A stretch of DNA of 64,000 nt from assembly GCA_009911035.1 (NCBI GenBank), contig QXWO01000013.1, forward strand, positions 41,796-105,795, read 5' to 3'. The notes beneath the pieces are model-generated. The model did not search any database. It was not told where the DNA came from and saw only the letters and a list, made by a program, of their open reading frames with translations. Source of the stretch: Lachnospiraceae bacterium (GTDB lineage: Bacteria > Bacillota > Clostridia > Lachnospirales > Lachnospiraceae). The position numbers and the translations under genes are program-made. Each line of letters opens with the position of its first letter. The stretch's first letter is position 1. This document shows, piece by piece, positions 17,946 through 27,055 of this stretch.

Positions 17946-18839
17946 ATGTATAGAATTTTGGTATGGGGATGCGGGTTATATTATGATAAATATATCAATT
18001 CTATAAGATATCAGGAAATAAAAGGAAATATAAAAATTGTAGGATTGACAGGTAAAGATAAGTTATATTCCCGCCTGGATGGGTATCCATTTATAGATAT
18101 AAATGATATTGAATGCTCAAACGTGGATTATGTCGTGGTAACGTCTGAAGAACATTATGCTGAAATTAATATGGAAGCAAGAGCATTGGGATTTAGGGAA
18201 GAAGAAATTATATCAGCAAAGGTATTTTGTCTGCCGTCATTTCGGTTTGAAGATTATATAAGACTCCTGAAGTCTAAGGTTTCAATTATAGCAAACAACT
18301 GTTGGGGAGGAACAGCATATCATACATTAGGAATGAGATTTTATTCTCCATTTATCAATATGTTTGAAAATGACCAGGATTATCTGAGAATGTTGGGAAA
18401 TCTGCGTTATTACTTGGGGCTAAAGTTAAGATATGTGCGGTCTGATTATAATGGCCTGCTGAAAAGAGAATATCCAGTCTGCAGATTGGACGATGTGGAA
18501 TTACATTTTAACCATTATGTTGACATGGAAGAGGTTGAAAAAAAGTGGTATGAGAGGATAGAACGTTTAAACTGGAATAATATTTTTGTTATGATGTTTA
18601 CAGAAGACAGGGATATCCTGGAAATTTTTGATAAACTGGATTATCCAAAAAAGGTGTGCTTTGTGCCTTTTGAAAGTCCGCTGCATTCAGCAGTATTTAT
18701 GCGAATACTAAGATGTGAAGAAATGAAAAAAGTTCCATTTTGGAAGGTAGTAAATCAGTCTGCCAGTGGACATTTTCATGATTATGATTTAATAAAACTT
18801 TTATTAGAGGGCAAAATTAATCATGACAGACTTTTTTAA
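17946..18839 (+). CDS. Rossmann module + DUF1919 exopolysaccharide protein
   Basis: Product of 297 aa. The first about 90 residues are the shared module (YRILVWGCGLYYDKYI and VDYVVVTSEEHYAEI). The remainder begins VSIIANNCWGGTAYHTLGMRFYSP and contains DDVELHFNHY and FVPFESPLHSA, typical of DUF1919 proteins from exopolysaccharide loci. Biochemical function is not known to me; a glycosyl- or phosphotransferase role is often assumed. The 3' end overlaps the next gene by 17 bases, so the two are probably co-translated. Confidence 0.75.
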   Translation: MYRILVWGCGLYYDKYINSIRYQEIKGNIKIVGLTGKDKLYSRLDGYPFIDINDIECSNVDYVVVTSEEHYAEINMEARALGFREEEIISAKVFCLPSFRFEDYIRLLKSKVSIIANNCWGGTAYHTLGMRFYSPFINMFENDQDYLRMLGNLRYYLGLKLRYVRSDYNGLLKREYPVCRLDDVELHFNHYVDMEEVEKKWYERIERLNWNNIFVMMFTEDRDILEIFDKLDYPKKVCFVPFESPLHSAVFMRILRCEEMKKVPFWKVVNQSASGHFHDYDLIKLLLEGKINHDRLF

Positions 18840-19974
18840 AAAGAAAACAATTAGAAACACCTTTAAGCAGTTCCACCAAACCGCATCCACAAAAAAGATA
18901 ATCGCATTTGGCGCCTCCGATTTTTTAAGATTGATCAGCCTGAACTATAAAGATTTAAAATTAGACCAGTACATTACATATGTGGCTGACAATAATACAA
19001 GTAAACAGGGAGGCAATATTGCAATTAACGGCTGTGATAAGCCCATCATCCCCCCGCATAAGCTCCTTGAAATGAATGAAAAGGATATTGCCATCTTAAT
19101 TACATCAGATGTATATGCATATGAAATTTACAGACAGCTAGAGGATATGTTTAAAGAAAAAGATATAGATATCTTTGTGTTGTCACTGATGATTTCCGAA
19201 CACGTAGATGATATATCTGACAAATATTTATCAGCAGACACTCAGAACACAGATCATATGATTCCCAAAATCATTCATTATTTCTGGTTCAGCGGGGAAG
19301 AAAAGACAGGGCTGACTGCCAAATGTATTGAAAGCTGGAAGCGTGCGTGCCCTGAGTATGAATTGAAGGAATGGAATGCAGATAATTACGATGTGACGGT
19401 AAATCCTTTTGCACATGAAGCATTTAAGCACAAGAAGTGGGCTTATGTCTCGGATTATGCCCGACTGGATGTTGTATATAAATATGGCGGAATTTATCTG
19501 GATCTGGATGTTGTGCTGTTTAAGAAGCTTGATGCATTGCTGCATCATGATTTTTTTGCAGGATTTGGGCCGATACGGGATATCGAAGCGGCGGCTTTTG
19601 GCGCCCGGCAGGGATGTCCGGTAGTTGGGGAAATGCTTCATTTATATGAGGGCAGAAAGTTTGACCCAGGTATCAGTATGACGCTTCTCAATTTACAGCC
19701 GATTCTGCTGGACCGCTTTTTTGAGAAAAAAGGATTTGAGATAAATGGAAGATATCAAAGCAGAGATGGCATAACGCTTTATCCGAAGGATCTGTTTTCT
19801 GCTAAGAACTGGTTTACCGGAGCCTATGAAATGACAGAGACGGCATTAGGAGTCCATGAATGTGCAGGAGGATGGGTTGGCCAGGGAGGAAAGAGCAGTA
19901 AGCAGATTAAAATGGAAGGCACATTGAAACTTATGGAAATATGCGAAATGCAGCAGGGAGATGACTATGGATGA
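18823..19974 (+). CDS. Rossmann module + GT32 glycosyltransferase
   Basis: Product of 383 aa. The shared module occupies about residues 20-130 (KKIIAFGASDFLRLI, YVADNNTSKQGG). The catalytic GT32 domain starts at IPKIIHYFWFSGEEK and carries the DXD metal site in GGIYLDLDVVLFK, preceded by WAYVSDYARLDVVYKYGG. It resembles capsular transferases of the Gly_transf_sug family. It is intact, unlike its paralogue at 25906, and overlaps the next gene by 8-14 bases. Confidence 0.85.
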   Translation: MTDFFKKKTIRNTFKQFHQTASTKKIIAFGASDFLRLISLNYKDLKLDQYITYVADNNTSKQGGNIAINGCDKPIIPPHKLLEMNEKDIAILITSDVYAYEIYRQLEDMFKEKDIDIFVLSLMISEHVDDISDKYLSADTQNTDHMIPKIIHYFWFSGEEKTGLTAKCIESWKRACPEYELKEWNADNYDVTVNPFAHEAFKHKKWAYVSDYARLDVVYKYGGIYLDLDVVLFKKLDALLHHDFFAGFGPIRDIEAAAFGARQGCPVVGEMLHLYEGRKFDPGISMTLLNLQPILLDRFFEKKGFEINGRYQSRDGITLYPKDLFSAKNWFTGAYEMTETALGVHECAGGWVGQGGKSSKQIKMEGTLKLMEICEMQQGDDYG

Positions 19975-21061
19975 GAGGATTATCCTATTTGGGGCAGGTT
20001 GGAAGAAGGATAAGCTTATTGAATTTATTGAGAAGTATGGCGGGTTTGAGATTGTAGAGATTTGGGACAATAGCAGCAGCCGGTGGGGAGAAAAGACAAC
20101 GGTAAGAGGCTATGAGGTGGCAGCAACAGCGCCCCATGATTTGCAAAATTATAATATTGTAATTGCATCGGATGTCTACTTTGGAGAAATTAAAAAGCAG
20201 CTCATAGAAGAGTTTGGGATTGAAGAAGGAAGAATAAAATCCGGCAATTATTTGTTTAAGAATATTAAAGAGGAAATAATTTCCAACTATAAAGATTCAT
20301 GTGATGAATCGATAATTGGTATTTGCAGATATCTGCAAAATCATGACTTGGATATGCTTTGCGGACAGGTCAGGCGGGAATATAAGAGGGAAATGTTTGA
20401 AATTTTCAGGGATGAAAATAATGGACTTTTCTATTCATTCTGGATGGGAAAGAAAATATATTTAGCTTCGGCGATTAATTCAGAACAGTCTGCCAGGCAG
20501 TATCTTTGCGCGCTATGCAGAGAGCAGGATGAGGATTCCCCCCACTCCTACCACCTTGGCCAACTGGACTTGAACGGACAGGATGTGGTAATAGACGCAG
20601 GGGCGGCGGAAGGTTTTTTTGCGTTACAGATAGTTGATAAGGTAGGAAAAGTATATCTGGTTGAGGGGGAGGAACAGTGGGTGAAAGCGCTTCGGTGCAC
20701 TTTTGAACCCTTTGGCGATAAAGTTGTAATTATCCCCAAATGGCTTGGCCGCCAAAACAACGGGGAAATGGTATCTATTGACCAGATCAATAAAGAAAAT
20801 GAAGTGACACTTGTTAAACTTGACATAGAAGGTGCAGAGGAAGATGCCATTGCAGGAGGGGAAGAAACTTTTGCGTCGGCAAAGAATATGAAAGTGATTA
20901 CATGTACATATCATAAATCGGAAGATGCTGGAAAATTTGAGAAATATTTTAAAGAAAAAGGCTACAAAACGGCATTTTCAAAAGGATATTTGTTTGTTGA
21001 CGGGCTGGAATTTCTGAAACCGGAATTGCGGAAGGGTGTTTTGACAGCGATAAAAGATTGA
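19967..21061 (+). CDS. Rossmann module + FkbM-type methyltransferase
   Basis: Product of 364 aa when started at ATG 19967, six bases after GGGAG; ATG 19961 abuts the GGGAG and is less likely. The N-terminal module (RIILFGAGWKKDKLIEFI, IWDNSSSRWGE) is followed by an FkbM domain with VVIDAGAAEGFFALQIVDK, VEGEEQW and LVKLDIEGAEEDAIAGGE. It is related to the 13188 product along its whole length, including the region of unknown role between the two domains. Sugar O-methylation is the expected reaction. Confidence 0.84.
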   Translation: MDERIILFGAGWKKDKLIEFIEKYGGFEIVEIWDNSSSRWGEKTTVRGYEVAATAPHDLQNYNIVIASDVYFGEIKKQLIEEFGIEEGRIKSGNYLFKNIKEEIISNYKDSCDESIIGICRYLQNHDLDMLCGQVRREYKREMFEIFRDENNGLFYSFWMGKKIYLASAINSEQSARQYLCALCREQDEDSPHSYHLGQLDLNGQDVVIDAGAAEGFFALQIVDKVGKVYLVEGEEQWVKALRCTFEPFGDKVVIIPKWLGRQNNGEMVSIDQINKENEVTLVKLDIEGAEEDAIAGGEETFASAKNMKVITCTYHKSEDAGKFEKYFKEKGYKTAFSKGYLFVDGLEFLKPELRKGVLTAIKD

Positions 21062-21065
21062 TGAC

Positions 21066-22331
21066 ATGAAGGGGTATATGGCCAGACAAATGGATGAAAA
21101 GTATAAGCTTTCAGTATGCATTCCAAATTATGACCGGATGGATCGTCTTGACAGCCTGCTGCGGAACCTGGCGGGTCAGATTACAGTTAACGGACTGCAT
21201 GAGGAAATAGAAATATGTGTCAGCGATGACTGCTCCGAAGCAGACCCGGTAGTAATTGTCAAAAAGATAAGGGAAGCGTTTGACACAATAAATATCAGGT
21301 ATGAGCGTAATAAACAGAATATGGGGATGGACTATAATTTTCTGCATAGTGTTTTGATTGCGCAGGGGCAGTATGCGTGGATCGTAGGAAATGATGATGT
21401 GCCGGAAGATGGCGCCCTAAGCAGAATTCTTGCCACAATTGATCGAGAAAACTATAAAGATGTGGATATTATCGTTACACCGTTCGATTCCTTTGACTAT
21501 GATAATAATTATGTAAAAACAGTATATCCCCTTGGAACAGTGGAGGGAGATATTTTATTTGATACGTCTGATAAGGAGCAGTGGCACAAACTGGTGATGA
21601 GTGTACAGGATAATTCCGCTGTTTTCGGCTTTCTTTCCAATGTTGTATTTAAGAGGAAGCGATGGGTGGAACATGGCGGTATGTTTGCGGATAAGATGTC
21701 CAGTATTTTCATTCAAGTATATATGAATATGCAGACTCTGGCGGAGGGCGCAAAGTATCTTTATACACCTGAAAAATTTATTATAAATTTTCTTGACGAT
21801 GAAACCAATCAGACCATAGATAGAACGTACCGCATAGCCGCAGGTCTGTATGATGCAATGGATTATTTTTTTGACGGTGAGGAAAAAAGGCATATACAGA
21901 AAAATGTAGTTGATATTTTCATTTCAAGCAGATTTATGGAATTTCCAGAGAATGATGCAAGAAAAATTAAAGTAAATGATTTTGTGTCGGAAAGAATGGA
22001 TATTATTAAGCAGTATTATGTCAGGATTGCAGACAGGAGACAATATTTCGGCGGAAGAACAGTTATTGTATATGGGGCCGGGAACTTCGGACATATGGCG
22101 GTAAATGATTTGATGCAGTATGAAACAGAAATAATTGGAATTTGTGATGCAGATATAAAGAAGCATGGACGTTATATCGGGGGGAAAGTCATATTCGGTT
22201 TTGAACAGTTATTAAGAGAATATGGAAGCCGCGATAATTGTATGGTAGTTGTGGCCAATAACCTGCATTTGGTGCAAATCGTAAATATGCTGCGGGAGAA
22301 TAGGATTTTACGGATTGCAATTATTACTTAG
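21066..22331 (+). CDS. GT2 glycosyltransferase with C-terminal Rossmann module
   Basis: Product of 421 aa or slightly less, since ATGs at 21078 and 21090 are also possible and AAGGGG lies just before 21078. The GT-A domain begins LSVCIPNYDRMDRLDSLL and has VSDDCSEADP and the nucleotide-binding WIVGNDDVPEDGAL. From about residue 330 the locus-wide module appears at the C-terminus (TVIVYGAGNFGHMAVNDLM, GICDADIKKHGRYIGG, MVVVANNLHLVQIV). In most neighbours it is N-terminal. A G6 run lies within the module. The donor sugar is unknown. Confidence 0.82.
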   Translation: MKGYMARQMDEKYKLSVCIPNYDRMDRLDSLLRNLAGQITVNGLHEEIEICVSDDCSEADPVVIVKKIREAFDTINIRYERNKQNMGMDYNFLHSVLIAQGQYAWIVGNDDVPEDGALSRILATIDRENYKDVDIIVTPFDSFDYDNNYVKTVYPLGTVEGDILFDTSDKEQWHKLVMSVQDNSAVFGFLSNVVFKRKRWVEHGGMFADKMSSIFIQVYMNMQTLAEGAKYLYTPEKFIINFLDDETNQTIDRTYRIAAGLYDAMDYFFDGEEKRHIQKNVVDIFISSRFMEFPENDARKIKVNDFVSERMDIIKQYYVRIADRRQYFGGRTVIVYGAGNFGHMAVNDLMQYETEIIGICDADIKKHGRYIGGKVIFGFEQLLREYGSRDNCMVVVANNLHLVQIVNMLRENRILRIAIIT

Positions 22332-22342
22332 AGGTGAAGAAA

Positions 22343-23512
22343 ATGGAAAGTGTCAGCAAAGAAATTGTCATATTTGGCGCCGGATTATACGGCATTAAAG
22401 CTTTAAAACAATATGGGGAAGATAAGGTAGCGTTTTTTATAGACAACAGTGAAGCAAAGCAGGGGACCTTTGTCCAGGGAAAAGTGATTAAAGGCATAAA
22501 AGACATTCTGCCTCACAAAGACAGATACCAGATCATCATTGCCACCAGCTACTCTGCCAGTATTGAGAAACAGCTTCAGGACGTGGGGATTAGCGACTAC
22601 ACAATATTTGAAGACAATATGCTGCATGGGTACTACGAAACAGACAAGCTGATAGTAAATCCCTATGAAGAATCTGGTGAGGCGGCTACAGAGGAAGAAT
22701 GGGCAGCACAGGAAAAGCTTGCCTATAGCAGGAAGGCTGTCTATGACGAAGTGGAAAGACTGTTTCGCGCCCCACGTTTGTTCAGTCATATAGAGCTGGA
22801 AACCATCAACAGATGCAATGGAAATTGTTCTTTTTGTCCGGTGAACAGAAAGGATGATCCCAGGGAAAAGGTCGTAATGACAAAAGAGCTATTTGAAAAA
22901 ATTGTCTGTCAGTTAGCAGAAATGGATTACAGCGGCAGGTTTACAACGTTTTCTAACAATGAACCGCTTTTAGATGAACGGCTGATTGATTTCAACAGGT
23001 ATGCCCGGGAAAAACTGCCTAAAGCAAGAATGCATCTTTTTACAAATGGGACGTTACTGACACTGGATAAATTTATTGCGCTGACACAGATACTGGATGA
23101 ATTGATTATTGATAATTACCAGCAGGACTTAAAGCTGATAAAACCATGCGTGGAAATCAGCAGTTACTGCGAAGAACATCCTGAACTAAAAAAGAAAGTA
23201 ACCATTGTATTGAGAAAGCCGCAGGAAATACTGACATCCAGAGGTGGTACGGCGCCTAATAGAAAAGTATTGTTAGACTATGGGGAAGACAGATGTATAC
23301 TTCCGTTTAAGCAGATGATTGTACGCCCGGACGGAAAAGTGTCATTATGCTGTAATGATGCTGTTGGAAAGTATACACTGGGGGACTTAAACAAGGAGTC
23401 CCTTCTGGATGTATGGTATGGACCGAAGTTTACCATGGTCAGGAAATCTTTATATGAAGGAAGAAAAGAGTGGGGGAATTGCAGGCTTTGTGATTCTTTT
23501 ACAATGGGATAA
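22343..23512 (+). CDS. Rossmann module + radical SAM/SPASM enzyme
   Basis: Product of 389 aa from ATG 22343, which sits six bases after GAGGTG; a GTG at 22334 is less likely. Residues 1-90 are the shared module (IVIFGAGLYGIKALKQYG, FFIDNSEAKQGTF). The radical SAM cluster is C158-x3-C162-x2-C165 in NRCNGNCSFCPVNR. The SPASM-like C-terminus has RCILPFKQMIVRPDG, SLCCNDAVG and CRLCDSF. It is a close homologue of the 7174 product with the module added, which shows that the module can be gained or lost. It probably modifies a sugar or a carrier-linked intermediate. Confidence 0.84.
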   Translation: MESVSKEIVIFGAGLYGIKALKQYGEDKVAFFIDNSEAKQGTFVQGKVIKGIKDILPHKDRYQIIIATSYSASIEKQLQDVGISDYTIFEDNMLHGYYETDKLIVNPYEESGEAATEEEWAAQEKLAYSRKAVYDEVERLFRAPRLFSHIELETINRCNGNCSFCPVNRKDDPREKVVMTKELFEKIVCQLAEMDYSGRFTTFSNNEPLLDERLIDFNRYAREKLPKARMHLFTNGTLLTLDKFIALTQILDELIIDNYQQDLKLIKPCVEISSYCEEHPELKKKVTIVLRKPQEILTSRGGTAPNRKVLLDYGEDRCILPFKQMIVRPDGKVSLCCNDAVGKYTLGDLNKESLLDVWYGPKFTMVRKSLYEGRKEWGNCRLCDSFTMG

Positions 23513-23515
23513 CGT

Positions 23516-24715
23516 ATGAAAACGCTGATCAGTATTATCGTTCCGGTATTTAATGTGGAGCAGTATTTGGAAAAGTGCATTAAAAGCATTTTAAACCAGA
23601 CAATAAAAGAATTGGAAATTATTCTTGTGGATGACGGTTCGACAGACAGCTCACCTAAAATATGTGATCTTTTTTGCAGTCAGGATGGCAGAGTACATGT
23701 AATACATAAAAAAAACGGAGGGCTTGTAAGTGCCAGAAAAGCCGGGATCGCTGCCGCAACGGGGGAATATGTCGGTTATGTAGACGGGGATGACTGGATA
23801 GAGCCCGGTTTATATGAACAGATGCTGGATTATGCAATACGATATCAGGCAGATGTAGTAGAGACAGAACACTTTATTGATGCCGGCACAGCATCTACAA
23901 GGGTGAAAAGTAAACTTGGCTATGGCAGGTATGATGCGGGAGATTTGATTCCAATCATGCTCTGTGACAAGGATTTTAATGAATGCAGGATACCGCCTTT
24001 TCTCTGGTCCAAATTGTTTAAGAGGTGTTTACTTGAAAAGCATCAGATGCAGGTGAATGAAGACCTATTCTGTGGAGAGGACATAGCTGTTACCTATCCT
24101 TACATATTAGAAGCTGAAAGCGTTTATATTGCAGACTACGCCGGATATCACTATATGCAGAGATGCGATTCCATGACAGGTATACAGAATTATGGGAAGG
24201 AAGAACAGGATAAAGCCCTTATCTTGTATTTAAACACAATATTTGGAAAAAATGAAAAGTATTCCAGCCTGATGCTTGGGCAGTTAAACCAGTATACGAA
24301 ATCAATGCTTTTGCTAAGACAGATACGTTTTTTTGATAACGGTTCTGAAAATAAAAAATTACTGCCATTTGGCGGAGTGAATGTAAAGGACAGAATTGCA
24401 TTGTACTGCGCAGGAAGAATGGGGAAGCAGATTTATGGTTATCTGCAGGAGCTGAACGGGCAGGGGGCAGTTGTATGGGCAGACAAAGAATATGCTTTAT
24501 ACCAGCAGCTCGGCTTACCAGTAGTTTCCCCCGGGGAGGCTGTGGAGAGGCAGGAGGAGTATGATGTCCTGTTGATTGCCGTGAGCAGTAAAAAAGTTTC
24601 ACAGGCAATCCGGCAGTCTTTGTCTGAAATCGGATTAAAAGAAGGAAAGGCTGTGTGGCTGGCTAAAGAATTTATAGATAATGACAACTATGTATTAGAA
24701 GATTTTCTGCGCTGA
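23516..24715 (+). CDS. GT2 glycosyltransferase with C-terminal Rossmann module
   Basis: Product of 399 aa. The N-terminal GT-A domain is classical family 2: ISIIVPVFNVEQYLEKCI, EIILVDDGSTDSS, GGLVSARKAGI and the DXD-like VDGDDWIEPG. The C-terminal about 100 residues carry the shared module (DRIALYCAGRMGKQIYGYL, VVWADKEYALYQQ, YDVLLIAVSSKKVSQAI). It starts 4 bases after the radical SAM gene's stop, so the two are almost certainly one transcript. Confidence 0.87.
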   Translation: MKTLISIIVPVFNVEQYLEKCIKSILNQTIKELEIILVDDGSTDSSPKICDLFCSQDGRVHVIHKKNGGLVSARKAGIAAATGEYVGYVDGDDWIEPGLYEQMLDYAIRYQADVVETEHFIDAGTASTRVKSKLGYGRYDAGDLIPIMLCDKDFNECRIPPFLWSKLFKRCLLEKHQMQVNEDLFCGEDIAVTYPYILEAESVYIADYAGYHYMQRCDSMTGIQNYGKEEQDKALILYLNTIFGKNEKYSSLMLGQLNQYTKSMLLLRQIRFFDNGSENKKLLPFGGVNVKDRIALYCAGRMGKQIYGYLQELNGQGAVVWADKEYALYQQLGLPVVSPGEAVERQEEYDVLLIAVSSKKVSQAIRQSLSEIGLKEGKAVWLAKEFIDNDNYVLEDFLR

Positions 24716-24791
24716 CTTTTGCTGTGTTTGGCATAAGGAATGGGGACAGGCAAAGGTTATGAGTTGACACAGGAAAAGGCAGGGAATAGAA

Positions 24792-25799
24792 ATGCTACAA
24801 AAAATATACTCCAAATTTATAGACCAAAAGTCAAAAGAAATATTCAAATCCAGATTATTATTCAGTCTGACCGGAGACTATTCTGAAATCTGTAAAATTG
24901 TATCCGGCACAGACCAGGCCGCAGAAATCAGGCATAAAATCAGTTTTTCACAAGACGGGCATGTGTTCCTGTGGGGCACCGGATTTTGGGGCGATCATCT
25001 GATTAAAAGTTTCCCGGATATCAAGTGGCAGGGGTATGTGGATAGTTCCCCCAGAGAATCCCAAAAGAACGGGATGCCGGTATACGATCCACAGGAATTT
25101 CTGAAAATTTATTCGGGCCAGCCGGTTTTTATTGCAACGGCATTTTACCATGAGGAAATTCATCGCCAGCTGCTTTCCTATGGAATCGGGGAAGATAAAA
25201 TTATCAATGCAGGAAAGCTGATGGTGGATCTGTTTGACAGCCAGTATTTTGACCTGCCGTTTCTGCCTCACGCAGAGGATGAAGTTTTTGTGGACGCGGG
25301 ATGCTTCGACGGGCTGACGGTTCGGAATTTCATTAAATGGTCGGGAGGAAAGTACAGGGAAATCATCTCCTTTGAACCGGACGCTGTGTGCCTTGAAAAG
25401 TGCCGCGCTGTATTAAAAGATGTTGAAAATCTTACCTTGGAAAACATGGGGCTGTGGAGCAGTAAAGGGGTGCTGTCCTTTCATGCAACAGGGAACTCGG
25501 ATTCCCAGATCGCCGAAGAGGGGGAAACCAGGATCACAACGGGAATGTTGGATGAAATTGCAGGGGATCGAAGAATAACCTTTATTAAGATGGATATTGA
25601 AGGCGCAGAAAAAGAGGCGCTTGTGGGCGCGCAGAATATTATCAGAAATCAAAAGCCTAAACTTGCAATAAGCATTTACCACAAGAAGGAGGATATCTGG
25701 GAGCTGCCAGCGCTTTTGCTGGAAATGAATCCCGAATATCAGTTTTATTTGCGGCATTATTCATTGCGGGAAGCAGAGACGGTTTTATATGCAGTCTGA
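24792..25799 (+). CDS. Rossmann module + FkbM-type methyltransferase
   Basis: Product of 335 aa. A roughly 55-residue helical lead is followed by the module (HVFLWGTGFWGDHLIKSF, GYVDSSPRESQKNG, PVFIATAFYHEEIH). The FkbM domain follows, with EVFVDAGCFDGLTVRNFI, SFEPDAVCLEKC and FIKMDIEGAEKEALVGAQ. It is the third FkbM enzyme of the locus and the most divergent: its motif I cysteine (AGCFDG) and Phe-Asp differ from AREG and AAEG in the other two. It probably methylates a different position. Confidence 0.85.
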   Translation: MLQKIYSKFIDQKSKEIFKSRLLFSLTGDYSEICKIVSGTDQAAEIRHKISFSQDGHVFLWGTGFWGDHLIKSFPDIKWQGYVDSSPRESQKNGMPVYDPQEFLKIYSGQPVFIATAFYHEEIHRQLLSYGIGEDKIINAGKLMVDLFDSQYFDLPFLPHAEDEVFVDAGCFDGLTVRNFIKWSGGKYREIISFEPDAVCLEKCRAVLKDVENLTLENMGLWSSKGVLSFHATGNSDSQIAEEGETRITTGMLDEIAGDRRITFIKMDIEGAEKEALVGAQNIIRNQKPKLAISIYHKKEDIWELPALLLEMNPEYQFYLRHYSLREAETVLYAV

Positions 25800-25905
25800 G
25801 CGTCCTGCCATAGGATGCTTTATCTGTTCAAAAAGATGATAGATACGCATTTTGCGGGAAAAATAAAGACAGGATGGCAGGAAATGCCGGAATAAGGATA
25901 AGTAA

Positions 25906-27025
25906 ATGTTAAATTTATGCAACAACGTAAAAGATCCAGCAGATTTATTCAGCAAAGAGAAAAAAATTGTCTTATATGGTGCGGGGGCATCAGCAAAACT
26001 GATTCTGGCCTCCTATTATAAAAGGGGACTAAGCGGTTCTCTTGTCTTTATTGTAGACCAAAATGAAGCCCTGGACGGGACTTTCTGTACCATTAACGAC
26101 ATTAAAGTAAAAGTTATTTCACTTAAGCATTTCTGCCGGGATTACGCCTCCAGGATGCATGAGTTTGCCCTGTTATTCAGCCTGTATTATTCCTTATCCA
26201 TTATAGGCGGACTGGACAGTATCCCCGAACTTGACGGTGTGAGGGCATATATTTTTTCTGTCATTCTCAACAGGAAAACGCCGGCGCCTTTTGAACTTAG
26301 AAGTCTGGAGACACCCCGGATACCAAAGATTATCCATTATTTTTGGATTGGCGGGCAGAAGCTGCCTAAGGAGTATGCAGAGAATATAGAATCATGGAAG
26401 AAATATTGTCCCGGATATGAAGTGATTCAGTGGGATGAGTCAAACTATGATTTTACAAAATATCGATATGCAAAGGAAGCTGTGGAAAATAAACAGTATA
26501 TGTATGCTACGGATTTGGCGAGAAAAGATGTCTTGTTCCAGTATGGCGGTATTTATTTTGACACGGATGTGGAACTTTTGCGGCCTATTGACGATCTGCT
26601 ATATAATGAAGCCTTTATAGGGATTGACGATGGGGGGGCAGGTGAATTCTGGTTCCGGGCTGGGTGCTGTCAAAGGCAGCCAGATCATAGGAGAACTGCT
26701 GGATATTTACAGGGATATGCCCTTTGTCAATAGGGACGGCAGTTTTAATTTGTCCTTTAATACCTATTATGAGACAAAATATATGATAGAGAGAGAGTAT
26801 CTGGTTCGGAATGAGTATCAGAAAATAGGAGACATGGTGTGCTTTCCGAGGGAAGTGTTCATGCCGGAAGGGGTGGTTGGGCTCAGGGACGATTACACAG
26901 AAAAGACCCTTGCCAACCACAAAATCAATCCCTATGACAAAACCCATTGCCGGAAGGTGCTTGAGAGAGTCAAAGACCCGGGATGCGCGGGTTTTGGCAG
27001 CCATTTGGATGGCGGCTTGCAATGA
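25906..27025 (+). pseudogene. Rossmann module + GT32 glycosyltransferase, frameshifted at a G7 tract
   Basis: The first frame (from 25906) gives the shared module (KKIVLYGAGASAKLIL, FIVDQNEALDGTF) and then a GT32 domain (IPKIIHYFWIGGQKLP and the DXD site GGIYFDTDVELLRP). It loses frame at the seven G of 26632-26638 and ends at 26733. The remaining GT32 sequence (NSGSGLGAVKGSQIIGELL and onward) continues in another frame to 27025. Six G would join the parts into about 372 aa with IDDGGQVNSGSG at the junction, which fits the family. It may be a slipped phase-variable tract, a true pseudogene or a sequencing error. A complete paralogue is encoded at 18823. Confidence 0.82.
26632..26638 (+). repeat. 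G7 homopolymer at GT32 frameshift
   Basis: Seven G at the exact point where the GT32 reading frame changes; a length of six restores the gene. It is shorter than the G9/G10 tracts at the left end, so spontaneous slippage would be rarer. Confidence 0.6.
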
Positions 27026-27055
27026 AAGTATCAAATGGCAGGAAGGGAGAGTAGT

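Noticed and set aside
20538-20543. C6 and G6 runs in the right half of the glycan locus (for example 20538, 19050, 22179)
   Set aside because: Six-base runs are not unusual at this composition and all lie in intact frames, so no switching claim is made.
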